Positions 17,316-27,056 of a stretch of DNA of 64,000 nt are shown here, in pieces; within the stretch, counting starts at the first letter, position 1; the number at the start of each line of letters is the position of its first letter. Source of the DNA: Planktosalinus sp963977065 (GTDB lineage: Bacteria; Bacteroidota; Bacteroidia; Flavobacteriales; Flavobacteriaceae); assembly GCA_963977065.1 (NCBI GenBank), contig CAXBNF010000001.1, positions 62,001-126,000 of the forward strand, given 5' to 3'. The notes under the pieces were generated by a model. The model had not been told where the DNA came from, did not search any database, and was given only the letters and a program-made list of their open reading frames with translations. A program made the position numbers and the translations under genes.

Positions 17316-19376
17316 ATGAAAACCAACACATTAAATTCTTTGCTTGCCATAATTGCAGTGACTGCTATTTCCGTGGCTTGTAAAACAGACAAACAAGAGC
17401 AACAAGATGATACCCATCACGGTATTAATCTGGCTTATATGGATACCACCGTGAGTCCCACTGAAGATTTTTTTAGATATGTTAACGGAACCTGGTTGGA
17501 TGAAAACCCCATTCCTGAAGACGAAACAAACTGGGGAAGCTTTGGTGCTTTGCGTAAAAAAACCAATGACGATGTGTTGAACATTCTTAAGGAAGCGATG
17601 GATGACCCAACCATAGAAGCCGGTTCAGACCAGGCAAAAGCAGTTTATTTGTTTAAATCAATTATGGATACTGTTGCCAGAGATGCTGCAGGAATCGAGC
17701 CTTTACTTCCTTACCTGGAAAAAATTGATGCGATTGAAGACATTGAAGGTCTGCAAAACTACCTTACAGAAATGCAGTCTAAAGGAAGCTCAGACTTCTT
17801 TGGGTTCTATGTTTCAGGAGCACCCAATGACAGTAACAAAAATGTAGCTTATCTGGGCGCTTCCGGTTTGGGTCTTCCTGATAAAGACTATTACTTAAAC
17901 GACGACGATGACTCAAAAGATAAACGCGAGAAATATGTAGCACACGTTACCAGAATGTTACAATTTTTGGGAGACACTCAAGAAGAAGCCGCTGACCAAG
18001 CGCAACGAATCCTAGCCTTTGAAACCAAACTAGCAACACACAGAATGGACAGAGCAGAACGTCGTGATGCCAGAAAAAGAAATAACCCAAGATCTGTTGA
18101 GCAACTTCAGTCAATGGTACCTCAAATTAACTGGACGAAGTATTTTGAAGGTATTGGAGCCAAAGAAATTGACACCATCATCATAACAGAACTGAAATAT
18201 ACAGAATCTTTAAAAGATATTTTTGCAGAAAACGAAGTTGATGATTGGAAAACATTCCTGAGATGGTCTGGTCTAAACGGTGCTTCAGGAATGCTTACTA
18301 TGGAAATTGAAAAAGCAAATTGGGATTTTTATGCCAAAACAATGAGCGGTGCTGAAAAACAAAAGCCTCTTGATGAAAGAGCTTTAAGTACTGTAAATGG
18401 TGTTCTTGGTGAAGCGCTTGGAAAACTTTATGTAGATAAAATGTTTCCGGCAGAAGCCAAAAAAACAGCTGAAGAAATGATTGCTAAAGTGGTTCAAGCT
18501 TATGACACCCGCATCAAAGCACTACCTTGGATGACTGAAGACACTAAAGTGAAAGCCCTTGAAAAACTGCATAAAATAAATATTAAAATAGGATATCCTG
18601 ATGTTTGGAAAGACTATTCAGAGCTGGAAGTAAAAGAAGATGCCACATTTTTTGACAACCGTATGGCTGCCTCACAATGGAACTATAACCGAACCATTGA
18701 AAAATTAAGCAAGCCTGTTGATAAAACAGAATGGTTTATGCCTCCTCAAATTGTGAACGCCTATTACAGTCCAACATTCAATGAAATAGTTTTTCCTGCG
18801 GCTATTTTGCAACCACCTTTCTACGATTACAAAGCAGATCCTGCTGTAAACTTTGGTGGAATCGGAGCGGTAATTGGTCACGAAATCTCTCACGGTTTTG
18901 ATGACAGTGGAGCGCGTTTTGATGCAGAAGGAAACCTCAATAACTGGTGGACAGAAGAAGATCTTACCGCTTTTGAAGCTTTAGGAGAAGGGCTTGCTGA
19001 TCAATACAGTGCTATAGAAGTATTGCCCGGTCAATTTATCAACGGAAAACTTTCTCTTGGTGAAAACATTGGTGACCTTGGTGGAACCAATGCGGCACTT
19101 GATGGCTTGAGATTGTATTTAGCTGAACACGGTGACCCCGGATTGATTGACGGGTTTACTCAAGAACAAAGGTTCTTTCTCTCCTGGGCAACCATCTGGA
19201 GAATTCAATACCGCGAGGAAGCGATGATGCGCCAATTAAAACTGGGACCTCACTCTCCCGGTAATTACAGAGCCTGGGTGCCAATCAGAAATTTAGATGC
19301 CTTTCATGAAGCCTTTGCAACTCAAGAAGGAGATGCCATGTATCTTGCGCCTGAAGACAGAATTAAAATTTGGTAA
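17316..19376 (+). CDS. pepO: M13 family zinc metallopeptidase (PepO/neprilysin-like)
   Basis: A 686-residue lipoprotein endopeptidase with lipobox VACK (Cys22). The zinc site HEISH is at 521-525 in AVIGHEISHGFDDSG, and the third ligand Glu is in LGENIGDLGG (about 584). NAYYSPTFNEIVFPAAILQP is the conserved substrate-site stretch. The C-terminus RIKIW is the usual family ending. It degrades short peptides outside the cytoplasm. It has its own hairpin terminator at 19393-19425. Confidence 0.94.
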   Translation: MKTNTLNSLLAIIAVTAISVACKTDKQEQQDDTHHGINLAYMDTTVSPTEDFFRYVNGTWLDENPIPEDETNWGSFGALRKKTNDDVLNILKEAMDDPTIEAGSDQAKAVYLFKSIMDTVARDAAGIEPLLPYLEKIDAIEDIEGLQNYLTEMQSKGSSDFFGFYVSGAPNDSNKNVAYLGASGLGLPDKDYYLNDDDDSKDKREKYVAHVTRMLQFLGDTQEEAADQAQRILAFETKLATHRMDRAERRDARKRNNPRSVEQLQSMVPQINWTKYFEGIGAKEIDTIIITELKYTESLKDIFAENEVDDWKTFLRWSGLNGASGMLTMEIEKANWDFYAKTMSGAEKQKPLDERALSTVNGVLGEALGKLYVDKMFPAEAKKTAEEMIAKVVQAYDTRIKALPWMTEDTKVKALEKLHKINIKIGYPDVWKDYSELEVKEDATFFDNRMAASQWNYNRTIEKLSKPVDKTEWFMPPQIVNAYYSPTFNEIVFPAAILQPPFYDYKADPAVNFGGIGAVIGHEISHGFDDSGARFDAEGNLNNWWTEEDLTAFEALGEGLADQYSAIEVLPGQFINGKLSLGENIGDLGGTNAALDGLRLYLAEHGDPGLIDGFTQEQRFFLSWATIWRIQYREEAMMRQLKLGPHSPGNYRAWVPIRNLDAFHEAFATQEGDAMYLAPEDRIKIW

Positions 19377-19392
19377 TTCCACTATAATGTTT

Positions 19393-19425
19393 AAAAAAAA
19401 GGGAGTCTGTTGGCTCCCTTTTTTT
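19393..19425. terminator. Bidirectional rho-independent terminator
   Basis: An A-run, GGGAG (19401-19405), an 8-base loop, CTCCC (19414-19418) and a T-run. It lies between two convergent genes and can stop both. Confidence 0.85.
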
Positions 19426-19452
19426 GCTTTCAATATTTTGTGCTTTCAAAAA

Positions 19453-20253
19453 CTAAATGGCTTTTTTAAAAGTATAACCCAAATCTATTGACACATACTT
19501 GCTTGACACACATTTGTAAAGTATCTTGTTTTCTGTTTTAAAATCAGGCGGTATCAGGTTTTTCTCCAATGCAATTTTAGTGTAATACTCTTTTTTTAAA
19601 GGATGCTCTGGAGCTACCCCATGGACAATCTTTCCCCAAAACTGGTTTTCAATAATAGCTTCAATAATACCAATGCAATCAACACGGTGAATTAAATTTA
19701 CAGGAGCATCACCTCCTGAAAGGCCTTCTTTTCCTGCGAGAAAATGTACAGGATGACGGTCTTCACCAAGAAGTCCGCCAAAACGCACTACCGTAGTTTT
19801 AAAAAAATCATTTTTCATTAATAGCTGCTCTGCTTTGAACAGCTCTTTGCCGGAAGCTGAATCGGGTTGTGGAGGAGTACCTTCATCAACTTTTCCTTGA
19901 ATATCACTAAATACTGAGGTAGAGCTCACAAAAAGTACCTGCTTAACTTCAGACGTTTCAATAAATGGAATTAAAGCTTTTATCTTTTTACTAAAAGGAG
20001 GAGCATTCTGACCTCTCATTCCCGGTGGTACATTGATGATGAGCGTTTGACTTCCGGCTAAGAAAGAATCGATTTTTCCGCCAATGGTATTTTCAGTTAA
20101 ATGGATTAAATAGGGTTCAATACCGTGTTCACTTAAAATAGCTAGCTTTTCTTTTGAAGTGGTAGAACCTTTCGAAAAATACCCTTTTCGCTTAAGCGAA
20201 AGTGCCAAAGGAAATCCCAACCATCCACAACCTAAAATACTAATCTGTTGCAT
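19453..20253 (-). CDS. NAD(P)-dependent SDR-like protein (YeeZ-like)
   Basis: A 266-residue Rossmann protein with the unusual glycine motif LGCGWLGFPLA at the N-terminus, a strand ending in INVPPGMR, and VLFVSSTSVFSD as the Ser-containing strand. It matches the YeeZ-like atypical SDR group, whose substrate is unknown. The ATG at 20253 is chosen over a TTG two codons earlier. It overlaps the end of the upstream M28 peptidase gene by 14 bases, so both are likely co-transcribed. Confidence 0.75.
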   Translation of the reverse strand: MQQISILGCGWLGFPLALSLKRKGYFSKGSTTSKEKLAILSEHGIEPYLIHLTENTIGGKIDSFLAGSQTLIINVPPGMRGQNAPPFSKKIKALIPFIETSEVKQVLFVSSTSVFSDIQGKVDEGTPPQPDSASGKELFKAEQLLMKNDFFKTTVVRFGGLLGEDRHPVHFLAGKEGLSGGDAPVNLIHRVDCIGIIEAIIENQFWGKIVHGVAPEHPLKKEYYTKIALEKNLIPPDFKTENKILYKCVSSKYVSIDLGYTFKKAI

Positions 20254-22612
20254 CTTCAATTTCTTTTTTATCTGTCATTTGTTGGGTTTCTAATTCATCA
20301 AGGTTGATTACTTTTTGATAAATGATTGCATCTGTAGTAATAAAGGGTTTGGGCATTTCAGAAGATTTTCTCTCCGGAATGGTAAATTGAGGATGCTCAA
20401 GCAAGTCAAACGAAATTTCCTGCAAAGTAATGGGGTGCTTTGAATCTTTGTGGTAACTGTATCTAAGCTCTAAAGAATCACTGTCTGACACATAATAACT
20501 CAGTAGAATTTTACTTCTTCTCTTATCAACCGCATTTCCGGTTCTCGAATTTTTGGGAAGCGACAAGCCATTAATTTCAAAATCTTTAAAGACGGCCTCT
20601 TCATCTGCAAACAGTGCCAGTCTATTGACTTTTCGCTGAGGCGATATGAGCAAAGTCACTTCTCTGGAATCACCCAGAATAGTGTCTTTAAGAAACTTGA
20701 TTTGAGGTGATATAAGTTCTTTTTGTTGGGTTTCGACTGCATAAGAAAAACCGGTTCCATATTTACTGCTTGCCACATTTGAAATGATTTCATTTGCATC
20801 TAATGGGGCATCACCCAAATAATTTTTGGTCCAGGAGTCCAGCAAATTGTCATAAGTAACCCAGTATGACTGCTGCAGGTCTGCATCCTGAAAAAAGACC
20901 AAACTATTGGGTTTGTGCCTCTCGTCAGAAAAATCAGATTTAAAATGAGCGCCTAAAAAAGCCACAAATGCAAGAAGTAAAAACAACAAGGCAAAGCTTT
21001 TCTTTTTTCGGAAAGAAGCCAAAACCGGAATTAATAACCCAAATAGTAAAATTGTAAAGACAGCACTAATCACAAGCATTTTTAGCCCCAGTCCAACCGG
21101 GAAAAACTGTATGAAAGGTGAAAAGATAAAAATTGCAGGAGCGCATAAAAGTAACAGAACAATCAGATTTGGACGTTCTTGAACAATTAGAATGAAAAGC
21201 ATTAACAATGTAAAATATACAGGAATGATAAAAAAGGCACCTCCTTTTAGATAAATGGCTAATAGAGTACAAAGTATCATCCAGATAAATAAAGGAGCAA
21301 TAACAAGATTTGCAGGTCGTTCTTTGCGATGAAATTTTCCGTAAAAACTAAACGCAATCGCCAGCGTCAAAGAAACAAATGCTAGGATATACAAATGACC
21401 ATTGTAAGTAAAGCCATGTAAGACCTCACCGTAAGCGGGATAGAGTTTCAGCAGAATTTTCCATCCGAAAAATGTGAGCAATCCGCTCACTAAAAGTGAT
21501 GACAGAAAGGGTATAATGCCTTTTATAATTTCAATTCTATTTAATTTTTGTCGGGAAATACCAAATAACACCAGCCCGATAAACAGTAAAATTGCCACAA
21601 TGAGCATGGGAACTATCCAGGAAAAGGGGTAACTCACCATTTTAATAAAAGGCACATTAAAATAAATAAAGTCCTCTTCTGCTTTTAGGTTTTCCAGATT
21701 GCTTTCAGTAAAATGATTTAAAATAGCCATCACATAAGTACCCTGATGCTCCAGTGTATTTCTATCCAGATTCTCATACGTATCAGCTGCAGTGTGATAA
21801 TGGTAGTGGTCGTCAATAAAAGCAAAGAAATAGCTGTCTATATCAGCAAGTTCTCTAAAAATAGTAGAGTCTGTATCGTTGGGCAGCATTTTATAGACAC
21901 TATACATCAAAGAGGAGGCAACGGGGTGTGAGGGGTTTGCCTGAATAAATTCTTTGACCAAAGTGGCATTGCCTTGGTTTGTTTCCAAAATCATATTGGA
22001 GGGACCACCACTGCCTCGTGCTTCAAAATTAACAACGATGCCCACATCCTTTACCCAGGGGTGTTCTTCAACAAAAAGCTTAGCACCCATAAGTCCTATT
22101 TCTTCGGCATCACTAAAAAGGATAATGATATCATTTTTGGGGGTTTGTCCGCTTGACAAATAAGCTCTAACACCTTCAAGAATTGCTACTACGCCTGACC
22201 CGGCATCGCTGGCACCATAACTTTTTGAATGTGGTGCACTGTCATAATGAGCAAGCAACATCAGTGCTTTTCCTTGTTCTCTTCCCTGAATGCGCGCAAG
22301 AATATTTTTGGGTTTGGCTAAAACACCCCAGTTTTTATTTAAGGTAAATCCCTCTTGAACGTGAGGCTCAAGGCCTAAAAGCTCCAACTGTAAAAGCAAA
22401 TACTCCCGAACCTCATGATGAGCCTCGCTGCCTATGTAGTGGGGTTTTTCTGAAATTACTTTTAATTGAGAGAGTGCTCTTTCTGTTGAAAATTGGGTTT
22501 TGGGGGTGGAGTCATCAGAAATTTTTGATGGCATTAACGATTTAAAACTGAAATTAACCAGCAGTATTAAAACAAGAAATGAAATTAGGGTTGAGATGTT
22601 TGTTAGCTTCAT
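20240..22612 (-). CDS. M28 family membrane peptidase (aminopeptidase-like)
   Basis: A 790-residue protein with an N-terminal membrane anchor (residues 5-27), an M28 zinc peptidase domain, then about eight membrane spans (about 325-550) and a C-terminal soluble domain. Zinc ligands and catalytic residues are visible: H122 in LLAHYDS, D136 in ASDAGSG, E170-E171 in FSDAEEIG, E197 in NFEARG, and a His in DHYHYHTAADTYEN. The layout resembles the Fxna/Pff1 type of membrane M28 peptidases. Catalytic side likely periplasmic. Substrate unknown. Confidence 0.85.
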   Translation of the reverse strand: MKLTNISTLISFLVLILLVNFSFKSLMPSKISDDSTPKTQFSTERALSQLKVISEKPHYIGSEAHHEVREYLLLQLELLGLEPHVQEGFTLNKNWGVLAKPKNILARIQGREQGKALMLLAHYDSAPHSKSYGASDAGSGVVAILEGVRAYLSSGQTPKNDIIILFSDAEEIGLMGAKLFVEEHPWVKDVGIVVNFEARGSGGPSNMILETNQGNATLVKEFIQANPSHPVASSLMYSVYKMLPNDTDSTIFRELADIDSYFFAFIDDHYHYHTAADTYENLDRNTLEHQGTYVMAILNHFTESNLENLKAEEDFIYFNVPFIKMVSYPFSWIVPMLIVAILLFIGLVLFGISRQKLNRIEIIKGIIPFLSSLLVSGLLTFFGWKILLKLYPAYGEVLHGFTYNGHLYILAFVSLTLAIAFSFYGKFHRKERPANLVIAPLFIWMILCTLLAIYLKGGAFFIIPVYFTLLMLFILIVQERPNLIVLLLLCAPAIFIFSPFIQFFPVGLGLKMLVISAVFTILLFGLLIPVLASFRKKKSFALLFLLLAFVAFLGAHFKSDFSDERHKPNSLVFFQDADLQQSYWVTYDNLLDSWTKNYLGDAPLDANEIISNVASSKYGTGFSYAVETQQKELISPQIKFLKDTILGDSREVTLLISPQRKVNRLALFADEEAVFKDFEINGLSLPKNSRTGNAVDKRRSKILLSYYVSDSDSLELRYSYHKDSKHPITLQEISFDLLEHPQFTIPERKSSEMPKPFITTDAIIYQKVINLDELETQQMTDKKEIEDATD

Positions 22613-22709
22613 AGAGGTAAAATATATTTCTGTTTAAAGATACATTATTTTAGGAATTGAAATTAATTCAACTATTTTTCGTATTTTAATGGTTTAAAAT
22701 CAAAATAGT

Positions 22710-23183
22710 TTGGGTATCAAAAGTTTTCAAGGGAAATTTGTTGGTAAAGACAAAAACCCTGCAGATAGCATAAGAGTATGTGACTTTATGTCCACATCAT
22801 TAACCACTTTCAAACCGGAGCAATCCATACCGGAAGTCATAGAAGTTCTCATTAAAAATAAAATTTCAGGGGGACCGGTTGTCAATGATAAAAATGAACT
22901 TGTGGGTATCATTTCTGAAGGTGATTGTATAAAACAACTTTCAGACAGCCAATATTACAATATGCCCATTGACAACATAACTGTAGAAAGCTGTATGGTA
23001 AAAGAGGTTGAAACAATTGATGGGAACACCTCTATTTTTGATGCAGCTAAGTTGTTTTTAACCGCAAAGCGAAGACGCTTCCCCATCATTGAGGATAAAA
23101 AATTGATAGGGCTTATAAGCCAGAAAGACATTTTAAGAGCTTCTATGAAAATGAAATCCCAAACCTGGGAGAGAAATAATTAA
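22710..23183 (+). CDS. CBS-pair protein, TTG start
   Basis: A 157-residue protein with two CBS domains (about 26-85 and 93-150). DFMSTSLTTFKPEQ begins the first, and CMVKEVETIDGNTSI the second; GIISEGDCIKQ and GLISQKDILRAS are the closing strands. CBS pairs bind adenosyl ligands and regulate a partner. The start is TTG at 22710: no ATG exists upstream in frame before a stop, and the flavobacterial relatives I recall begin with the same MGIKSFQG. Single-gene unit. Confidence 0.8.
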   Translation: MGIKSFQGKFVGKDKNPADSIRVCDFMSTSLTTFKPEQSIPEVIEVLIKNKISGGPVVNDKNELVGIISEGDCIKQLSDSQYYNMPIDNITVESCMVKEVETIDGNTSIFDAAKLFLTAKRRRFPIIEDKKLIGLISQKDILRASMKMKSQTWERNN

Positions 23184-23202
23184 TAACAAATTCAAACAGT
23201 CT

Positions 23203-24024
23203 CTAACCGAGACCCACATCCAAAATCATCATTATAATAAATCCGCCAATGAATCCCATCGTAGCAATATCTGTGTGTTTGTCTTGTTGCGTTTCGGGAA
23301 TCACTTCCTCCACAACTACAAAAATCATTGCTCCCGCTGCAAAAGCAAGCGCATAAGGCAAAATGGGTTCAAAGGTTAATACTGCCCAAGCTCCAATAAC
23401 TGCTGCAATAGGTTCAACTATTGCTGAAGCCTGCCCATACATAAAGCTCTTTTTTCGGCTCATTCCTGCCCGACGCAAAGGCATTGCAACTGCAACACCT
23501 TCCGGTAGATTTTGAAGCCCAATTCCCATAGCAAGTGCCACAGCCCCTCCGATGGTTGCGCCGTCCATTCCCAAAGCGACACCTCCAAAAAGCACCCCAA
23601 CTGCCAAACCTTCCGGAATATTATGCATTGTAATTGCTAAGGTTAACAAGGTAGATTTATGCCAGGGGGTTTTTACACCTTCTTTTTCGCTTTCTTTAAA
23701 GTTAATGTGTAAATGAGGTAATACCTTATCAAGCCCAAACAAGAAAACAGCTCCTAAAAAAAAGCCCACAGCAGCAGGTATAACCTTTACAAACCCTTCA
23801 CCGGGGCTCATTTCAATTCCGGGCGCTAGTAAACTCCAGAAACTGGCAGCCACCATCACTCCTCCCGTAAACCCTAGCATTCCGTCAAGTGCCGCCCTGC
23901 TCATGGTTTTAAACAAAAAAACCACAGAAGCACCAAGTGCTGTCAAACCCCAGGTAAATAATGTGGCATATAAAGCAGCTAAAATTGGATCTAACTGTTC
24001 AAAATAGGCAATAATTGCTTCCAT
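23203..24024 (-). CDS. ZIP family divalent metal transporter
   Basis: A 273-residue membrane protein with about eight spans. The two metal-site helices are seen in MHNIPEGLAVGVLFGG and GIGLQNLPEGVAVAMPL, and a Glu/His-rich cytoplasmic loop lies between spans 3 and 4. This is the GufA/ZupT branch, which imports Zn, Fe or Mn. It starts 3 bases after the DtxR/MntR-like regulator, so it is likely controlled by it. Confidence 0.9.
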   Translation of the reverse strand: MEAIIAYFEQLDPILAALYATLFTWGLTALGASVVFLFKTMSRAALDGMLGFTGGVMVAASFWSLLAPGIEMSPGEGFVKVIPAAVGFFLGAVFLFGLDKVLPHLHINFKESEKEGVKTPWHKSTLLTLAITMHNIPEGLAVGVLFGGVALGMDGATIGGAVALAMGIGLQNLPEGVAVAMPLRRAGMSRKKSFMYGQASAIVEPIAAVIGAWAVLTFEPILPYALAFAAGAMIFVVVEEVIPETQQDKHTDIATMGFIGGFIIMMILDVGLG

Positions 24025-24027
24025 AAA

Positions 24028-24687
24028 TTAGTTGGTTTTAAGGTATAAATTTGAAGAAATTAATTGAGAAATTGTCATTTTTTCATTTCCCACTCTTATT
24101 TCAAGTGAGCCATCAAACTCTTCTCTTTCCAAAACGGAAATGGTTATTCCTAACGCAATTCCGTTTTTATCTAGAAATTTTAAAAATGATGTTGAAGTAT
24201 CTTTTACACCCACACATATACCGCTTTCTCCTGCTTTTAATGTGCTGAGTAACACTTTATTCCTTTCCGGGAAAGTGCCTTCCTTTGAGGGAATAGGGTC
24301 GCCATGAGGATCAAATTTTGGAAAATCAAGGTGTTTGTCAAGCCTATCCACCAACTTTTCTGAAGCAATATGTTCAAGCTGTTCTGCTATTTCATGGACC
24401 TCATCCCAACTAAAATCAAGTTTTTCAACCAAAAATACCTCCCATAAACGATGCTTTCTTATTATGGATGCAGCTGTTTTTTTACCTTGATTTGTTAGCG
24501 TAACTCCTTGATATTTTACATAGTTTACCAGCTTTTTATCTGCTAGCTTTTTGAGCATATCAGTCACTGAAGAGGCTTTGGTTTGCATTTGTTCTGCAAT
24601 GGCATTTGTTGAAACACCCTCTTTGGAAAAACGTTCCAAGTGAAAAATGGCTTTTAAATAATTTTCTTCAGAATCACTATACATCAT
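24028..24687 (-). CDS. DtxR/MntR-type metal-dependent repressor
   Basis: A 219-residue regulator. Residues 1-65 form the winged helix (SEENYLKAIFHLER, VSTNAIAEQMQTKASSVTDM); 70-140 the dimer and metal domain with the conserved HEIAEQLEHIASEKLVDRLD and DPHGDPIPS; and 150-219 a FeoA/SH3-like domain. When loaded with Mn or Fe the family represses metal uptake genes. It is co-transcribed with the ZIP gene and diverges from a TonB receptor. A near-palindrome at 24741-24756 in the shared gap is the likely operator. Two ATGs in a row make the start uncertain by one residue. Confidence 0.92.
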   Translation of the reverse strand: MMYSDSEENYLKAIFHLERFSKEGVSTNAIAEQMQTKASSVTDMLKKLADKKLVNYVKYQGVTLTNQGKKTAASIIRKHRLWEVFLVEKLDFSWDEVHEIAEQLEHIASEKLVDRLDKHLDFPKFDPHGDPIPSKEGTFPERNKVLLSTLKAGESGICVGVKDTSTSFLKFLDKNGIALGITISVLEREEFDGSLEIRVGNEKMTISQLISSNLYLKTN

Positions 24688-24740
24688 AGCATTTAGTTTT
24701 CATTTACAAAAATACAAATTTATTTGACATTAATTACTTT

Positions 24741-24756
24741 TTTAGTCTTGTCTAAA
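24741..24756. promoter_or_regulatory. Candidate DtxR/MntR operator
   Basis: TTTAGTCTTGTCTAAA is a near-palindrome with arms TTTAG/CTAAA and an inner C-G pair. It resembles the MntR box TTTAGGTTAACCTAAA. It overlaps the -33 region of the receptor promoter, whose -7 box TATATTTG lies at 24766-24773, so a bound repressor would block transcription. Confidence 0.55.
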
Positions 24757-24788
24757 TTTATTTTATATATTTGCTGAAATTTAAATCA

Positions 24789-27056
24789 ATGAAAGCCCTT
24801 ATTTTTACTTTTTTTTTAATTACGAGTCTTTTTGTTTCTGGACAAGAACTTAACACATTAGAGGGAAAAATTAGTGATATACACGGGCCTGTTCCCTTTG
24901 CAAACATTATCATCAAAAATTCCTCAACAGGAACGCAAGCAGATGAAAATGGGTTGTTCAGCATACAAACCTCTTTGAAAGTCTTTACTATCGAAATACA
25001 GGCTCTTGGCTATCTTACTAATGAAAAAGACATTTACTTTGAAAATAAAACATCCCTCTATTTAGATATCAATCTAGATGCCAATCCCGAAACCCTCAAC
25101 ACCATACTCATAATCGATAAACAAAGTGGCCTTACTCGCCGTACGCCCTATGCATTGACTCAGGTGGAAATGCAACACATTTCGCAAAGCAGCAACCCGG
25201 GAGGTATTGCCGGCGTCTTAAAAGAGCAACCCGGCATTAGTGGCGCCGAGTTGGGCCCTGGAATTGTGAAACCATTTATTCGAGGGTTGGGTTTTTCAAG
25301 AGTGGTTACTTTGTATCAAAACAACAAATTGGAAAACCATCAATGGGGTCAAGACCACGGTCTGGGCTTAAACGGTCTTGGGGTAAAAAGCGTTGATGTT
25401 ATAAAAGGACCCGCTTCTATCCTTTATGGTTCAGGTGCCATTGGTGGGGTGCTTATTGTAAAAGATGATGAATCTTATTTAACTTCTGATAGATTCACAG
25501 GCAATGTAGGCACCACTTTTCATAGTACTTCAAATGGTTTGAGGACCTATGGCTCGGTTGGTAAAAAGTTTCAAAATAACATCTTTTTCGCTACCGATGC
25601 TGCTTACGAAAATCATGCCGACTACAAAGACGGAGAAAACCGAACCATTGGTAATAGTCGATTTAATTACAACACCATTAGGTTACACGCGGGGATTGAC
25701 AAAGAAAATTATAAGAACAAACTGTCATTTACTTATCAAAAACAAAATCTGGGAATTATTGACGACAATGAATTGCAAGAAACCCTTGCCACAAGCCGCA
25801 ATGACCGAAGTATGCAGTTGCCTTTTCAAGAGGTAAGCGATTACTTGATTTCATTTAGTGAAGAACGCTTTCTCGAAAGGGTTCAAACCTTTTTACACAT
25901 TTCCCATCATTTTAATGATAGAAACGAAATTGAAGAAGAATTTGACCAACTCGATTTGGGCATCAAACAAAACCATACTTTTTTCACTGGCCGAATAAGC
26001 TTTTTTCCCGATTCGGGTTTTAATCACACCTTTGGGGTACAAGCAAGTTTAATGAATACTGCAAACAAAGAAGAGGCAGAAGAAATATTAATTCCCAATG
26101 CCAGAACACATGATATGGGGGTGTATTATTTAGGAAGTAAGCAACTGAAGAACTTTTATTTTCAAGGCGGCATTCGTTTTGACTACCGGAATGTGGAGGC
26201 ATTGGCCAATTCACAAGCACTAATTGATTATGGCTTTATCCTTCCAGGGAATCCGGAAAGCAGAAAACTTAGTACAGACTTTAGCGGTTTTACCGGTTCA
26301 CTGGGGGTGAGTTATCGCTTCAAGCCTAAGCACCAATTAAAGCTGAATGCGTCAACAGGCTATAGAGCACCAGATCTTGCGGAGTTGTTTTCCAATGGAC
26401 CTCATCCCGGTACTAGCCGTTTTGAGGTGGGCAACGCCAATTTTGAAAGAGAGCAAAGCCTGCAAACTGATTTGACTTATACCTTAACAAGTGAATCATT
26501 TGATTTAGGAACTTCCTTCTATGTAAATGATATTTCAAATTATATCTTTTTCACAAACACTGGAGAAATAAGACCCGAAGACGGACTTGAAATCTGGGAG
26601 TTTCAACAAGAAAACGCCTTGCTTTACGGCACCGAGTGGGAATTTACCTATCGACCATTTCAAAAGAAAGATTTGCAACTCAGAGCGACGGCTGCTATCG
26701 TGAGAGGAGAATTAAAAGACGAAAATGAAAATTTGACCTTTATTCCAGCTGATCAGTTTGGTTTTGATTTGAGATACACGCCTTCCTTTTCAAAAAATAC
26801 CCAGTTTACAGCAGCAATAAATCACACTTCAGAACAAAACAGACCCGGTTTCAATGAAATGAGTACACCGGCATTCACACTTGTTCACACCGGTTTGTCA
26901 CACGATTTTAGTTTTGAAAAAGGCACTTTAAACACAAGTCTTCAGATTAGAAATTTGTTCAACAAAAACTATATTGACCATCTTTCAATTTTGAGAGCAT
27001 TTGAAATTACCAATCCGGGGAGAAATTTGCAGCTTGCGGTGAGGTATCAATTTTAA
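24789..27056 (+). CDS. TonB-dependent outer membrane receptor, metal-regulated
   Basis: A 755-residue receptor. The signal peptide ends near GQELNT, followed by a carboxypeptidase-like beta repeat (LEGKISDIHGPVPFANIIIK), then the plug (PGISGAELGPGIVKPFIRGL, GSGAIGGVLIVKDD) and a 22-strand barrel ending in the aromatic residue F of VRYQF. The ATG at 24789 (MKALIFTFF) is chosen because an earlier start at 24771 falls within the -7 box. It diverges from the DtxR-type repressor and shares a candidate operator with it, so it probably imports an iron, manganese or zinc complex. Confidence 0.92.
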   Translation: MKALIFTFFLITSLFVSGQELNTLEGKISDIHGPVPFANIIIKNSSTGTQADENGLFSIQTSLKVFTIEIQALGYLTNEKDIYFENKTSLYLDINLDANPETLNTILIIDKQSGLTRRTPYALTQVEMQHISQSSNPGGIAGVLKEQPGISGAELGPGIVKPFIRGLGFSRVVTLYQNNKLENHQWGQDHGLGLNGLGVKSVDVIKGPASILYGSGAIGGVLIVKDDESYLTSDRFTGNVGTTFHSTSNGLRTYGSVGKKFQNNIFFATDAAYENHADYKDGENRTIGNSRFNYNTIRLHAGIDKENYKNKLSFTYQKQNLGIIDDNELQETLATSRNDRSMQLPFQEVSDYLISFSEERFLERVQTFLHISHHFNDRNEIEEEFDQLDLGIKQNHTFFTGRISFFPDSGFNHTFGVQASLMNTANKEEAEEILIPNARTHDMGVYYLGSKQLKNFYFQGGIRFDYRNVEALANSQALIDYGFILPGNPESRKLSTDFSGFTGSLGVSYRFKPKHQLKLNASTGYRAPDLAELFSNGPHPGTSRFEVGNANFEREQSLQTDLTYTLTSESFDLGTSFYVNDISNYIFFTNTGEIRPEDGLEIWEFQQENALLYGTEWEFTYRPFQKKDLQLRATAAIVRGELKDENENLTFIPADQFGFDLRYTPSFSKNTQFTAAINHTSEQNRPGFNEMSTPAFTLVHTGLSHDFSFEKGTLNTSLQIRNLFNKNYIDHLSILRAFEITNPGRNLQLAVRYQF

